A stretch of 64,000 bases of DNA from Alphaproteobacteria bacterium (GCA_018000295.1 JAGNKE010000007.1:38886-102885), one strand, 5' to 3'. Counted from the stretch's first letter, positions 26,588 to 36,007 are shown. The notes: a model not told the origin generated them from the sequence alone. A program made the numbers and translations.

Positions 26588-27379
26588 CTAAAATCCCCCT
26601 TGCCCGCGCACGTAATCATGCACCTTCTGCAAACTCTCCCGCGTGACAGGGTAGCCGCCCGCATCGCCCAGCACACTGTGCAGCCTGCATTTCGGGCAGA
26701 GCGCCGTTTCCTCGCGTCGCACAGGCGGGCCGAATTCTTCGTCCGTCTCTTCTTTCGGAAGCCAGTTATTGATTTCCGCAGGTGCAAAAATCTCCAGACA
26801 ATGAAAGCATCCGCATTCGGTACTGCGCTCGATCATCGAGCGGTTACAGAGCGCGAGATCGTCCGGCACGAAACGCTCGGGATAAAGACCGCGAATGATC
26901 GTCTCGACTTTTTTAAGGAACGAGTCCAGCCCGCTGATCATCGTCGAAAGCCGCACCTTTTTCCCGCTTTTGAGCAGGATCACGATATACCCCATCCCTG
27001 TCGGCCCATCGCCGTCGGCGATCTCCTCCCACGCCGCCTGTTTTGTGCCGAACAGATTTTTAAACACAAAACCCTTGGTATCATACGTCAGGCGCGTAAA
27101 CGCGACCTCCAACACCAGCCACAGATAACCCGCTGTCAGAGTAAGAGAGACCAGCGCCGCCATGAACTGCTGATCCGCCCGCGCCTGCAAGGCGGCATAA
27201 AGAATGAAAAGCGTCACAGCGCCCAGAAGGAGTGTCACAATTTTCATCCCCCGGCTATAGGCGACCACCCGCAAAGACCCTTTTTCGTCGGCCTCCGGGC
27301 GTATGGCAAACCGGAAAATCAGCCAGACGCACAACGTAGCAACCAAACCTGAAATAATAGGGCTGAGAAAGGAAGCCAT
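26588..27379 (-). CDS. Membrane protein with PH-like and zinc-ribbon-like domains
   Basis: 263 residues. The N-terminal part has three hydrophobic helices (about 5-27, 47-66, 73-93), followed by a PH-like beta segment (TYDTKGFVFKNLFGTKQAAWEEI). The C-terminal about 85 residues carry two Cys pairs, CGCFHC and CPKC, within CFHCLEIFAPAEINNW and LHSVLGDAGGYPVT. That pattern belongs to a small soluble protein family usually found alone, so this looks like a fusion to a membrane anchor. The two Cys pairs could bind zinc. It is the third gene of the NYN-UDG unit, 19 bases downstream of the glycosylase gene, and is convergent with the retron reverse transcriptase. Confidence 0.7.
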   Translation of the reverse strand: MASFLSPIISGLVATLCVWLIFRFAIRPEADEKGSLRVVAYSRGMKIVTLLLGAVTLFILYAALQARADQQFMAALVSLTLTAGYLWLVLEVAFTRLTYDTKGFVFKNLFGTKQAAWEEIADGDGPTGMGYIVILLKSGKKVRLSTMISGLDSFLKKVETIIRGLYPERFVPDDLALCNRSMIERSTECGCFHCLEIFAPAEINNWLPKEETDEEFGPPVRREETALCPKCRLHSVLGDAGGYPVTRESLQKVHDYVRGQGGF

Positions 27380-27398
27380 AACAATCTCGCAAATTTTT

Positions 27399-28088
27399 TT
27401 ACGAGCTTAGCAGGATCTGAAGGTTTTTGAAAACATCCTCGAACATGGCGGTTGTCAGCCGCCCCGTATTTGTGTTGTAGCGCGAGCAGTGATAGGAATC
27501 GATCAGGGTCAGCCCGCTGCCCAGATCATGCCGCGCCCCGTGCGCGAATTTGAACGCAGAAATTTTATGCTCTGTCGCCCGCAGAACGGCATTGTGAGAA
27601 ATGAGGCCAAGACTGAGGATCACCCGCAGATTGTCCATTCCCGAAATCTCCTGCGTGAGAAACGGCAGGCACTTCGTGATCTCCGCCCCCTCCGGCTTGT
27701 TTTCCGGCGGTACGCATTTGACCGCGTTCGTGATCCGCGCATCGAGCAATTCCAGCCCGTCATCGATCCGCGCCTGATAGCTTCCCCGCGCAAACCCGAA
27801 TTTCAGTAAAGTCGCATACAGAAGATCGCCCGCGTAATCGCCCGTAAAGGGCCGTCCGGAAAAATTCGCGCCCTTCAACCCCGGGGCGAGCCCGACGATC
27901 AGAAGCCGCGCATCCTTGCGACCGAAAGAGGGAACCGGCGCGTTATATTTCTCAGGAAAAATTTTTCTATTCTCGGTGCGGAAAATTTTTAGGCGCGGAC
28001 ATAACCCGCACTCGCGTCCGGGCAGGAGTTCAAAGGAATCATTAGTGTCAGCAGGAAGACAGGGATACGAAAGAGTCAAAACCCTCAA
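27399..28088 (-). CDS. Uracil-DNA glycosylase, family 5 (UDGb)
   Basis: A 229-residue family 5 uracil-DNA glycosylase, which excises uracil and other deaminated bases. Motif A GLAPGLKGANFSGRPFTGD, the NAVKCVPPENKP block and motif B DSYHCSRYNTNTGRLT are all present. Two Cys in the N-terminal GRECGLCPRL, with Cys in the core, fit the 4Fe-4S cluster of families 4 and 5. The TTG start at 28088 overlaps the stop of the NYN gene by four bases (TTGA). Confidence 0.87.
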   Translation of the reverse strand: MRVLTLSYPCLPADTNDSFELLPGRECGLCPRLKIFRTENRKIFPEKYNAPVPSFGRKDARLLIVGLAPGLKGANFSGRPFTGDYAGDLLYATLLKFGFARGSYQARIDDGLELLDARITNAVKCVPPENKPEGAEITKCLPFLTQEISGMDNLRVILSLGLISHNAVLRATEHKISAFKFAHGARHDLGSGLTLIDSYHCSRYNTNTGRLTTAMFEDVFKNLQILLSS

Positions 28089-28711
28089 CTCGTCTTTCTC
28101 TTGGGCGGTTGATAATGCCCGTTATCATCGTCGTGGTCCTGACTCTGCGAACGGGCGCCGTGACGCTGGATATGCGGCGCAAGAACTTCCAGCTCAAGGA
28201 AATGATCGGCCTGACGGCGCAATTCATCAGCCACCATCGGCGGGCTGGACTTGATCGTGCTGACGATCGTCACGCGCACGCCCTTGCGCTGGACGGCCTC
28301 GATCAGTCGGCGGAAATCGCCATCGCCAGAGAACAGCATGATGTGATCGACGTTATCGGCCATCTCCATCATGTCGATGGCCAGTTCGATATCCATGTTG
28401 CCCTTAACCTTCTTACGCCCTTGCGCGTCAATGAACTCTTTGGTTGGCTTGGTGACCATCGAATAGCCGTTATAATCCAGCCAGTCCACCAGAGGGCGGA
28501 TCGGGGAATATTCATGATCGTCGATCAGGGCGGTGTAATAGAAAGCGCGGACCAGACGCCCCTGTGAGGCGATCCACTGCAAAAGCTTCTTGTAGTCTAT
28601 ATCGAATTCCAGCGCCCGAGCGGCCGCATAAAGGTTTGATCCATCAATAAAAATGGCAACCTTTTCTTCCGTGTAGAAGGGAATGCTGTTAATCATATTT
28701 TTTTCTGACAT
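28085..28711 (-). CDS. NYN-domain (LabA/DUF88) ribonuclease-like protein
   Basis: A 208-residue NYN-domain protein. The PIN-like catalytic acids are in VAIFIDGSNLY, GNMDIELAIDMM and LFSGDGDF. The fold ends near residue 175, and the tail is charged and His/Asp/Gln-rich. NYN proteins are metal-dependent RNases or RNA-binding proteins with few defined substrates in bacteria. It is the first gene of a three-gene unit with the uracil-DNA glycosylase and a membrane protein. Upstream, 28712-28954 is an AT-rich divergent promoter region shared with rpoZ. Confidence 0.88.
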   Translation of the reverse strand: MSEKNMINSIPFYTEEKVAIFIDGSNLYAAARALEFDIDYKKLLQWIASQGRLVRAFYYTALIDDHEYSPIRPLVDWLDYNGYSMVTKPTKEFIDAQGRKKVKGNMDIELAIDMMEMADNVDHIMLFSGDGDFRRLIEAVQRKGVRVTIVSTIKSSPPMVADELRRQADHFLELEVLAPHIQRHGARSQSQDHDDDNGHYQPPKRKTS

Positions 28712-28954
28712 AATATATTTTTTATTCCAGTTTTCAGCGTAAGGAAACCCCGAAAATCATGGAACCCCTATAATTAATGAGCTAAGGAAAAACACAGAGC
28801 ATTAAATTAGATTTATTTAATATAATATAAGCCGTAATAGCAAGTAATTTCTTTGGGTCGGGATGGGGTTGCAGTTAAGCCAATAACCTGTTGCATTTCC
28901 GGCAGTGAGGCTCTATATAAGCATCTCTAAAAGAACAAATCCGAAGGACAGACC

Positions 28955-29389
28955 ATGGCGCGTGTAACCGTTGAAGATTGCATCGAAAAAGTGCCCAACC
29001 GTTTCGAACTTGTGATGCTGGCCACCCAGAGAGCAAGGAAAATAGGCTCTGGCGCAGCTCTGACGATTGACCGCGACAATGACAAGAACCCTGTAGTCTC
29101 CTTGCGTGAAATTGCCGAGGAAACGGTTGATATCGCCGCCCTGAAAGAGGAAATCATCGCCTCCAACCAGCGCTTCCTGCCGCAGGACGAGGAAGAGGAG
29201 AAAATCGACCTGATGGACGGCGAAAAAGAGTGGGCGGAAATCGCCAGCGCCGCCAATCGTGAAGCCAGATTCTCGGATGAAGATGCTGACGCTGACGACG
29301 ACGAAGGCGATGATGAGGAAGACGACGACGAGGATTTTGCCGAAGAGGAATCCGAGCCGGACCTCAAAGACCTGGCCGGAAACGTCTAG
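28955..29389 (+). CDS. rpoZ: RNA polymerase omega subunit
   Basis: The omega subunit assists assembly of RNA polymerase through beta-prime. The first about 65 residues are canonical ([28 protein letters not shown]). The protein is 144 residues, longer than E. coli omega (91). The extra C-terminus is extremely acidic, with runs of Asp and Glu (about 105-135), and probably disordered. It is followed by a terminator and then the RelA/SpoT gene, the frequent rpoZ-rsh neighbourhood. Omega contributes to a ppGpp site on E. coli polymerase. Confidence 0.95.
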   Translation: MARVTVEDCIEKVPNRFELVMLATQRARKIGSGAALTIDRDNDKNPVVSLREIAEETVDIAALKEEIIASNQRFLPQDEEEEKIDLMDGEKEWAEIASAANREARFSDEDADADDDEGDDEEDDDEDFAEEESEPDLKDLAGNV

Positions 29390-29412
29390 GCTCTCGTCCT
29401 CTAAACCGCTCC

Positions 29413-29437
29413 AAAAGCCGCTGTCAGCGGCTTTTTT
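29413..29437 (+). terminator. rpoZ terminator
   Basis: AAAAGCCGCT-GTC-AGCGGCTTTTTT: a 10-bp perfect stem and T run 24 bases after the rpoZ stop. Confidence 0.93.
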
Positions 29438-29498
29438 GATTTTTTGCAAATGATTTCTTAGCGGTTTCGTGCTACGGTCAGGTTTGAAAGACAAGAAC

Positions 29499-31691
29499 AT
29501 GCAATCCAGCCAGGTCAGTCAACTGCCGTCTATGCAGCCCTTCGCCGAACTCCTGACAACCTTGAAGGGCCATGATCCCAACGCGGATGGCGTTGCGCTG
29601 GATAAAGCCTACGAATACGCCAAGAAAATGCACGAGGGCCAGACACGCGCCTCCGGCGAGCCCTATTACCTTCATCCTTTGGCGGTCGCGCAAATCCTGG
29701 CTGATATGCGGATGGATTCTACAACGGTAACGACGGCGATCCTGCATGACACGCTGGAGGATACCAAGGCCACCTACGAAGACCTCACCAAGAATTTCGG
29801 TAAGGAAGTCGCCGATCTTGTCAACGGCGTCAGCAAGCTGACACGGATCGAAAGCCAGACGCTCGAAGGCAAGCAGGCAGAAAATTTCCGCAAGCTGCTT
29901 CTGGCAATGTCCGAAGATATCCGTGTTCTTCTGGTCAAACTTGCCGACCGCCTCCACAATATGCGGACGATAGAGGGCATAGAAAAGCTCGATAAGCGCA
30001 GACGCATCGCTCTGGAAACTCTAGAAATATATGCCCCCTTGGCCGAGCGTGTGGGAATGCACCGCATCAAGGAGGAACTAGAGGATCTTTGTTTCGAGCA
30101 GATGAACCCGGAGGCGCGGGAGAGCATCACCAACCGCCTCGGGTTTTTACGTAGCGAAGGGGGCGCGGTCGATGAGGAAATCATCGCCGAACTTAAAAAC
30201 AGCCTGAAGGAATCGGGGATAGACGCGGAAATCATCGGGCGTGAAAAAACCCGCTATTCCATCTGGAAAAAAATGCAGCGCAAGAACGTCACATTCGAGC
30301 AGCTCTCCGACATCATGGCCTTCCGCGTCATCGTGGACTCGGCCGAGCAGTGCTATCAGGTTCTGGGTGTTTTGCACAGCCGCTACCACAGCGTTCCCGG
30401 CCGCTTCAAGGATTATATCTCGACGCCAAAGCCCAACGGCTACCGCTCGATCCACACCACCATCATGGGTCCGAAGCGCCAGCGCATTGAAGTGCAGATA
30501 CGGACTCAAGAAATGCACAGCGAAGCCGAATACGGCGTTGCCGCGCACTGGAGCTACAAGGCGGGGGCAAAAGCCGACCTGAAGGACATCAAGAAATACC
30601 GTTGGCTCCGCGATCTTCTCGATATTCTCGAACAGGAGCAGAAACCCGAGGATTTCTGGGAAAACACCAAGCTGGAGCTGTTTCAGGATCAGGTCTACGT
30701 CTTTTCGCCCAAAGGCGACCTGATCGAAATGCCCAATGGCGCGACGCCCATCGATTTCGCCTACGCGATCCATTCCGACATTGGCAACCGTTGCGTCGGC
30801 GCCAAGATTAACGGGCGCATCGCGCCGCTGAACACCAAGCTCGCTAATGGCGATCAGGTGGAGATTATCACCGCTGCTGCCCAGAAACCGTCCCCGACAT
30901 GGGAAAGATTTGTTGTGACGGGCAAGGCTCGCTCTCATATCCGACGCTTCATCCGCAACGAGCAGCGCGACGAATTTATCACCCTCGGCAAGGCCATGAT
31001 CCAGAAAATCTTCCGTCAGGAAGGCTACGAATTCACGGAAAAGGCGGTCACCAGCGTCCTTAAGCAGTTCCGCATGGACAGCAGCGATGATGTTTACGCC
31101 GCGATAGGCTCGGGCATTCTCGTGGCCCGCGACGTCTTCAAGGCCATTTTCCCCGCCCACAAGACGGAGATCGTGCGCCGCCCTGCCGAGGACATGGACA
31201 CAACGATCCGTGTCAAGACGCTTAGTACCGACCAGCCCATGCCGATCAAGGGTCTGATCCCCGGCATGGCGATGCACTTTGCCCGCTGCTGTCACCCGGT
31301 TCCCGGCGACCGCATTGTCGGGATCGTCACCACCGGAAAGGGCGTAACGATCCACACCATCGATTGTGAAACGCTGGAAACTTTTGCCGATACCCCGGAA
31401 CGCTGGCTCGACGTTTCATGGGGCGACAATAGCCCGGGGGCGCCGGAGGTGCACGTGGGCCGCCTGGAAATCACCCACGCCAACGAACCCGGCGCGATTG
31501 CCTCTTTCACCACCGTCATCGCCAGAAACGGCGGGGATATCACCAACTTCAAGGTGACAAACCGCAGCACGGAATTCTGGGATGTCACCCTCGATATTTG
31601 CGTCAAGGATATCAAGCACCTGAACAACATTATCGCTGCGCTGCGGGCAACGCCCGTCATCGTCAATGTCGATCGCGCCCGCGGGCGTTAG
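29499..31691 (+). CDS. rsh: Bifunctional (p)ppGpp synthetase/hydrolase (RSH)
   Basis: 730 residues. This single RelA/SpoT homologue makes and degrades the alarmone (p)ppGpp. The HD hydrolase domain is intact (LHP at 58-60, HDTLEDT at 83-89). The synthetase domain (about 230-360) shows RYSIWKKMQRK, FRVIVDS and RFKDYISTPKPNGYRSIHT. TGS (VYVFSPKGDLIEMP...) and a C-terminal ACT domain follow. The ATG at 29499 is chosen over a GTG at 29469, which leaves a normal N-terminus. It directly follows rpoZ and its terminator and is convergent with apt. Confidence 0.95.
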   Translation: MQSSQVSQLPSMQPFAELLTTLKGHDPNADGVALDKAYEYAKKMHEGQTRASGEPYYLHPLAVAQILADMRMDSTTVTTAILHDTLEDTKATYEDLTKNFGKEVADLVNGVSKLTRIESQTLEGKQAENFRKLLLAMSEDIRVLLVKLADRLHNMRTIEGIEKLDKRRRIALETLEIYAPLAERVGMHRIKEELEDLCFEQMNPEARESITNRLGFLRSEGGAVDEEIIAELKNSLKESGIDAEIIGREKTRYSIWKKMQRKNVTFEQLSDIMAFRVIVDSAEQCYQVLGVLHSRYHSVPGRFKDYISTPKPNGYRSIHTTIMGPKRQRIEVQIRTQEMHSEAEYGVAAHWSYKAGAKADLKDIKKYRWLRDLLDILEQEQKPEDFWENTKLELFQDQVYVFSPKGDLIEMPNGATPIDFAYAIHSDIGNRCVGAKINGRIAPLNTKLANGDQVEIITAAAQKPSPTWERFVVTGKARSHIRRFIRNEQRDEFITLGKAMIQKIFRQEGYEFTEKAVTSVLKQFRMDSSDDVYAAIGSGILVARDVFKAIFPAHKTEIVRRPAEDMDTTIRVKTLSTDQPMPIKGLIPGMAMHFARCCHPVPGDRIVGIVTTGKGVTIHTIDCETLETFADTPERWLDVSWGDNSPGAPEVHVGRLEITHANEPGAIASFTTVIARNGGDITNFKVTNRSTEFWDVTLDICVKDIKHLNNIIAALRATPVIVNVDRARGR

Positions 31692-31704
31692 GGAATCTGA
31701 AAAA

Positions 31705-32253
31705 TCAGACGGCGCGTGCAATTCCGGAGGAGAATGGATCCAGCGGCGCCTGAACCAACTCGGAAAAAGGGAAATCAAGCTTCCCGCGCCCGTTCAGTTC
31801 ATGCAGTTCGATGATGCAAAGTCCTAAAGCCACCGTTCCCCCGATTTTTGTCACAAGGTCTCCGGTCGCCCGCATCGTTCCGCCTGTGGCCAGAAGATCG
31901 TCGGCGATCACGACCTTCATCCCCTGCTCGATCATCCCTTGCTGGATTTCGATTGTATCGGTGCCATACTCCAGAGCGTAATCCTGCCGGATCACAACAC
32001 CCGGAAGCTTGCCTTTCTTTCGGACCATGGCAAAGGGAAGCGAGAGACTCTGGGCAACCGACAACCCGGTCAGGAACCCGCGGGATTCAATGCCGAGAAT
32101 GATATCCGGCTTTGCGGATTGCGCCTTTTGAGCCAGTCTTTCGGCGATACTGCCCCAGAGTTCGGGGTTCTTAAGGAGCGACTGGATATCGTAAAAATTG
32201 ATCCCCGGCTTCGGGAAATCGGGCACAACGGCGATATGTTCAAGGATATTCAT
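31705..32253 (-). CDS. apt: Adenine phosphoribosyltransferase
   Basis: A 182-residue purine-salvage enzyme that joins adenine and PRPP to give AMP. The PRPP-binding loop is VVIADDLLATGGTM. The N-terminal PGINFYDIQSLLKNP and ILGIESRGFLTG blocks are family-typical, and the C-terminus is normal. It is transcribed alone, convergent with rsh, and divergent from acpS with about 80 bases between. Confidence 0.95.
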   Translation of the reverse strand: MNILEHIAVVPDFPKPGINFYDIQSLLKNPELWGSIAERLAQKAQSAKPDIILGIESRGFLTGLSVAQSLSLPFAMVRKKGKLPGVVIRQDYALEYGTDTIEIQQGMIEQGMKVVIADDLLATGGTMRATGDLVTKIGGTVALGLCIIELHELNGRGKLDFPFSELVQAPLDPFSSGIARAV

Positions 32254-32335
32254 GATATTCTCCCAGCACTAAGACCTCTCAGAATTATGCGTTTTTCCGC
32301 TTCATGGCAACACCCGTTTGCGATAAAGTGCCCCC

Positions 32336-32737
32336 ATGATCATCGGAATTGGCAACGATCTGGTGGATATCCGCCGCATTGAAAAAGTACTCAAACGCCA
32401 CGGCACGCGCTTCGAGGAGCGCTGCTTTACCTGCTCCGAACGTGCGCGGGCGGATATCCGGCGCGGTGCAGGCCTGCATGGCCCCGTCTTTGCCAAGCGC
32501 TTTGCCGCCAAGGAGGCCTGCGCCAAGGCACTCGGAACCGGGTTCTCAGGCAAGGTTTACCCACGGGATATCGGAGTGATCGAGGATGAGTCCGGACGCC
32601 CGTTTCTCGAACTGACAGGAGGGGCGCTCGAACACCTCAAAAGCCTGATCCCCGAAGGAAAACACCCCGTCTTGCATTTGAGCTTGAGCGACGAGCCGCC
32701 CTTTGCTCAGGCCTTCGTGATCATCGAGGCGCTGTAG
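32336..32737 (+). CDS. acpS: Holo-[acyl-carrier-protein] synthase
   Basis: A 133-residue phosphopantetheinyl transferase that activates ACP for fatty-acid synthesis. The metal-binding Asp is in MIIGIGNDLVDIRRIE, and FAKRFAAKEACAKALGTGF carries the conserved Glu and Lys. It heads the acpS-lepB-rnc-era cluster that is conserved in alphaproteobacteria, ending 50 bases before lepB. Confidence 0.95.
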   Translation: MIIGIGNDLVDIRRIEKVLKRHGTRFEERCFTCSERARADIRRGAGLHGPVFAKRFAAKEACAKALGTGFSGKVYPRDIGVIEDESGRPFLELTGGALEHLKSLIPEGKHPVLHLSLSDEPPFAQAFVIIEAL

Positions 32738-32787
32738 AGAAAATCCGCACTGGAAATTAAGGTCTGGATCAGGTAAACCGATACACG

Positions 32788-33648
32788 ATGTCTGAAAACG
32801 AGCAACATAGCGAGGCCGGAAAGGCCGAAGAAAAGAAACCCGTCCTGATCGAAAAGGGGGAACTGGGGGAGTTGGCAAAAACCGCTCTTCTGGCGGTTGT
32901 TATCGCTCTTCTGATCCGCACCTTTTTATTCGAGCCGTTCAATATTCCCTCCACGTCCATGAAGCCAACGCTACTGGTGGGCGATTATCTCTTTGTCTAT
33001 AAACCCTCCTACGGCTACAGCCGTCATTCCTTCCCCTTCGGCCTTGCGCCGATCGAAGGGCGTATGTGGGGCAAGGAGCCGCAACGCGGAGATATCATCG
33101 TCTTCGCCCTGCCTAAGGCCGGCATCAATTTGATTAAACGCCTTGTCGGCCTGCCAGGAGAGCGGATCCAGGTTAAAAAAGGTCGACTCTATATCAACGG
33201 CGAGATCGTCCCGCGGCAATTTGTCCGCGTCTTCGACGAAGACAAAGGACCAGCGGAAGGTATGGTCAAGACTTACGAATATCTGGAAACGCTTCCCGGC
33301 GGTGTCGTCCACACAATATACGAAGAAGGCGACGACAAAACCTACGACGATACCGAGGAATATACGGTGCCTGAGGACCATTACTTCATGATGGGCGATA
33401 ACCGCGACAATTCGCAGGATAGCCGGGTGCAGGAAATGGCAGGCTACGTTCCGTTTGAATATTTTGTAGGCCGGGCCGACTTCTTGTTCTTCTCGACCAA
33501 CCAGTTTGCCGCTCTGTTTGAATTCTGGAAGTGGCCGTGGACAATTCGCTACGAGAGGCTCTTCATGGACCTTGATCCCGTCCGTCCCGCTGCGGCACCG
33601 GGGGAGGCTCACGCCCTGCCAGCAGACGGAAAGAAATCCGAAGGCTGA
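32788..33648 (+). CDS. lepB: Signal peptidase I
   Basis: A 286-residue inner-membrane protease that removes signal peptides. One membrane helix (about 30-48) precedes the catalytic domain, with nucleophile Ser57 in PSTSMKPTL and general base Lys117 in LIKRLVGLPGE. The GDNRDNSQDSR box is present. A short Ala/Pro tail ends the protein. rnc starts 4 bases downstream. Confidence 0.95.
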   Translation: MSENEQHSEAGKAEEKKPVLIEKGELGELAKTALLAVVIALLIRTFLFEPFNIPSTSMKPTLLVGDYLFVYKPSYGYSRHSFPFGLAPIEGRMWGKEPQRGDIIVFALPKAGINLIKRLVGLPGERIQVKKGRLYINGEIVPRQFVRVFDEDKGPAEGMVKTYEYLETLPGGVVHTIYEEGDDKTYDDTEEYTVPEDHYFMMGDNRDNSQDSRVQEMAGYVPFEYFVGRADFLFFSTNQFAALFEFWKWPWTIRYERLFMDLDPVRPAAAPGEAHALPADGKKSEG

Positions 33649-33651
33649 GAC

Positions 33652-34329
33652 ATGACCCGCCCGGCCGCAGAGCTTCAGACGCTGATCGGGTATACGTTCA
33701 AGGACGAACAGCTTCTTAAACTTTCTCTTACCCATTCCAGCGCCAAAAAGAAAAGTAACTACGAGCGCTTGGAGTTTCTGGGCGACCGCGTTCTGGGCCT
33801 CATCATGGCCGAACTGATCTATCATAGGTTTCCCGAAGAATCCGAAGGCGATCTGGGTCGGCGTCTAGCGCCTTTGGTGCAGGGGGCGACGATCGCGCAG
33901 ATATCTGCAAAGATAAACCTCGCTGACTTCATCATCCTGTCCGATGCGGAAAAAGCAGCCGGAGGAAGGGCAAACGACAACATCCTCTCCGACGTCTACG
34001 AGGCTCTTTTGGGTGCACTCTATCTTGATGGCGGTCTGGAGCCGTGCCGCAAACTGATTACGCAGCACTGGACCGGAGTGCTTGAGGTGATGATCCGCCC
34101 GCCCATGCACCCGAAGACAGAAGTGCAGGAATGGGCGCAGGGCCGGGGCTTGCCGCTGCCGCTTTATGAAATCGTCAAACAAAGCGGCCCCGACCACGCC
34201 CCGTCTTTTGAGATCGAATTGCACATTGAGGGTTTTAAGCCAGCAAGAGCCGAAGGTCGTTCCCGTCAGGACGCCGAAAAAGAAGCAGCCCTCAAATTTA
34301 TTTCTCAAAACATCAGGGAGAAAAAGTGA
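33652..34329 (+). CDS. rnc: Ribonuclease III
   Basis: 225 residues. It cuts double-stranded RNA in rRNA maturation. The signature ERLEFLGDRVLGL gives Glu41 and Asp45; the second acidic pair is Asp114 and Glu117 in SDVYEALLGALYLDGG. A double-stranded RNA-binding domain (about 150-222) follows. Its stop overlaps the era start (GTGA), so the two are translationally coupled. Confidence 0.96.
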   Translation: MTRPAAELQTLIGYTFKDEQLLKLSLTHSSAKKKSNYERLEFLGDRVLGLIMAELIYHRFPEESEGDLGRRLAPLVQGATIAQISAKINLADFIILSDAEKAAGGRANDNILSDVYEALLGALYLDGGLEPCRKLITQHWTGVLEVMIRPPMHPKTEVQEWAQGRGLPLPLYEIVKQSGPDHAPSFEIELHIEGFKPARAEGRSRQDAEKEAALKFISQNIREKK

Positions 34330-35231
34330 CCCAGGAACCCGGAACCCGGTGCGGTTTTGTCAGCGTGATCGGCCTGCCGAACGCGGGAAAATCAACGCTG
34401 GTCAATGCGCTGGTTGGCGCCAAGGTCTCGATCGTCAGCCAGAAGGTCCAGACCACCCGTACCCGCATTTTAGGCATCCTGACCGAAGGGACCACTCAGA
34501 TCGCCTTGGTGGATACCCCCGGCCTCTTCGCCCCGAAGCGTGCGTTGGAGAGAGCCATGGTCCGCACCGCCGTCAGCGGTATGGAGGAGGGTGACCTGAT
34601 CCTGCATATTGTAGACGTGTCCAGAAAAAGACCGCTGGAGGACAATGCCGCAATCCGCGAAATGCTTAAAAATAAGGCGCCTGCCGTGCTGGTCTTGAAT
34701 AAAATCGATATCATCGCCAAGCACCGTCTGCTCGACCTCACCGCGCAAATGAACGCGGCCTTCCCTTATAAGGACACCTTTATGATCTCGGCCATTAAAG
34801 ATTCCGGCGTTGAGGATATAAGAAAATATCTGGCCGCAAACCTGCCCGAAGGCGTATGGCTCTTCCCGGAGGATCAGATGAGCGATATGCCCATGCGGAT
34901 GCTGGCCGCCGAAATCACCCGCGAGAAAATCTTCCAGCAGCTTCACGATGAGCTCCCTTACGCGATCTTCGTCGAGACGGAGGCGTGGGAGGAATTTGAC
35001 AACAAAAGCATTAAGATCAGCCAGGCGGTCTTCGTGGAGCGCGAAACACAGAAGGCAATCGTCCTCGGCAAGGGAGGCAGCAAAATTAAGGAAATTGGCA
35101 GCGCCGCCCGCGAGGAACTGAAAAAAATCCTGGAGACAGACGTGCATCTGAAAATTCATGTCAGCGTACTGGAAAAATGGACGGAGCGTCCGGCGTATTT
35201 CACGCGCATGGGCTTGGATTCTGCGGGGTAA
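34326..35231 (+). CDS. era: GTPase Era
   Basis: A 301-residue GTPase that binds 16S rRNA and helps 30S assembly. G1 is GLPNAGKST (16-24), G3 is DTPG, and G4 is NKID; a C-terminal KH domain contains VLGKGGSKIKEIG. The GTG start overlaps rnc. The recO gene that often follows era in alphaproteobacteria is absent; gcrA comes next after about 170 bases. Confidence 0.96.
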   Translation: MTQEPGTRCGFVSVIGLPNAGKSTLVNALVGAKVSIVSQKVQTTRTRILGILTEGTTQIALVDTPGLFAPKRALERAMVRTAVSGMEEGDLILHIVDVSRKRPLEDNAAIREMLKNKAPAVLVLNKIDIIAKHRLLDLTAQMNAAFPYKDTFMISAIKDSGVEDIRKYLAANLPEGVWLFPEDQMSDMPMRMLAAEITREKIFQQLHDELPYAIFVETEAWEEFDNKSIKISQAVFVERETQKAIVLGKGGSKIKEIGSAAREELKKILETDVHLKIHVSVLEKWTERPAYFTRMGLDSAG

Positions 35232-35399
35232 GACGCGGTAAAAAATTATGGTATGTGGAAAAAGAATTTTTTTAAAAATTTCACATGGCATTGCCCAAAC
35301 CGGACTGATAGAGTGAAACCTTCTTGAGCACATAAGTATTTTATTGAAGGTCAGCGCCGGAACGCTGGCTAGTTTTATTGAATTAGTGTGGAGGATTTC

Positions 35400-35930
35400 A
35401 TGAGTTGGACCGACGAACGCGTATCCCTGCTAAAAAGACTCTGGAGCGAAGGCCGCACGGCAGCAGAAATAGCAAAAGAGTTAGGAGGGGTCACGCGCAA
35501 CGCTGTGATTGGCAAGGCGCATCGCCTCAAGCTCTCCAACCGTGTCTCCCCGATCCAGCAGAACAACAAAAAGCCCGCGGTGTCCAAACCCGCCGAGAGG
35601 AAGTTCGAAAAACCCGTGATGGTTTTGCCGCCGGTCAAGCCAGTCGAGGTGAAAAAGGAAAGGGAGGCGGATTCACTCTTCAGCCTCCTTGATCTTAAGC
35701 CCCGGATGTGCCGCTGGCCTGTCGGCGATCCGCACGATGAGAGCTTTGGCTTTTGCGGGGAGGAGGTCATTCTTGGCCTGCCCTACTGTTGCGATCACGC
35801 CAAGACGGCCTATCAGGCGGCGACAAGGAATAAGATCCTTCAGGCGGAAAATGCAATGACTTTGGTACAGGCTGTACCCGCCGATAACCTAAAGGCGTAT
35901 GACGAGGAAGGTCAAAAAGCTGCAGGTTGA
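35400..35930 (+). CDS. gcrA: Cell-cycle regulator GcrA
   Basis: A 176-residue GcrA protein. The N-terminal DNA-binding helix-turn-helix reads MSWTDERVSLLKRLWSEGRT then AAEIAKELGGVTRNAVIGK. A variable Pro/Lys linker follows, and the C-terminal CRWPVGDP...FCG...YC..H block binds sigma70. GcrA acts with the CcrM methylase at GANTC sites to time transcription through the alphaproteobacterial cell cycle. The start at 35400 has GGAGG upstream; an ATG four codons earlier is less likely. Confidence 0.93.
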   Translation: MSWTDERVSLLKRLWSEGRTAAEIAKELGGVTRNAVIGKAHRLKLSNRVSPIQQNNKKPAVSKPAERKFEKPVMVLPPVKPVEVKKEREADSLFSLLDLKPRMCRWPVGDPHDESFGFCGEEVILGLPYCCDHAKTAYQAATRNKILQAENAMTLVQAVPADNLKAYDEEGQKAAG

Positions 35931-35973
35931 CCAAACTCATTCGGCAGGTAAGTTATTTTAAAGGTCTAAGAGC

Positions 35974-36007
35974 AAAGCAGGGAAGCGACACCCTGCTTTC
36001 TATCTTT
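35974..36007 (+). terminator. Probable gcrA terminator
   Basis: AAAGCAGGG (35974-35982) pairs with CCCTGCTTT (35991-35999), followed by CTATCTTT. The remaining 36008-36285 is AT-rich and presumably holds the promoter of the prepilin cluster; I cannot assign its elements safely. Confidence 0.7.
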
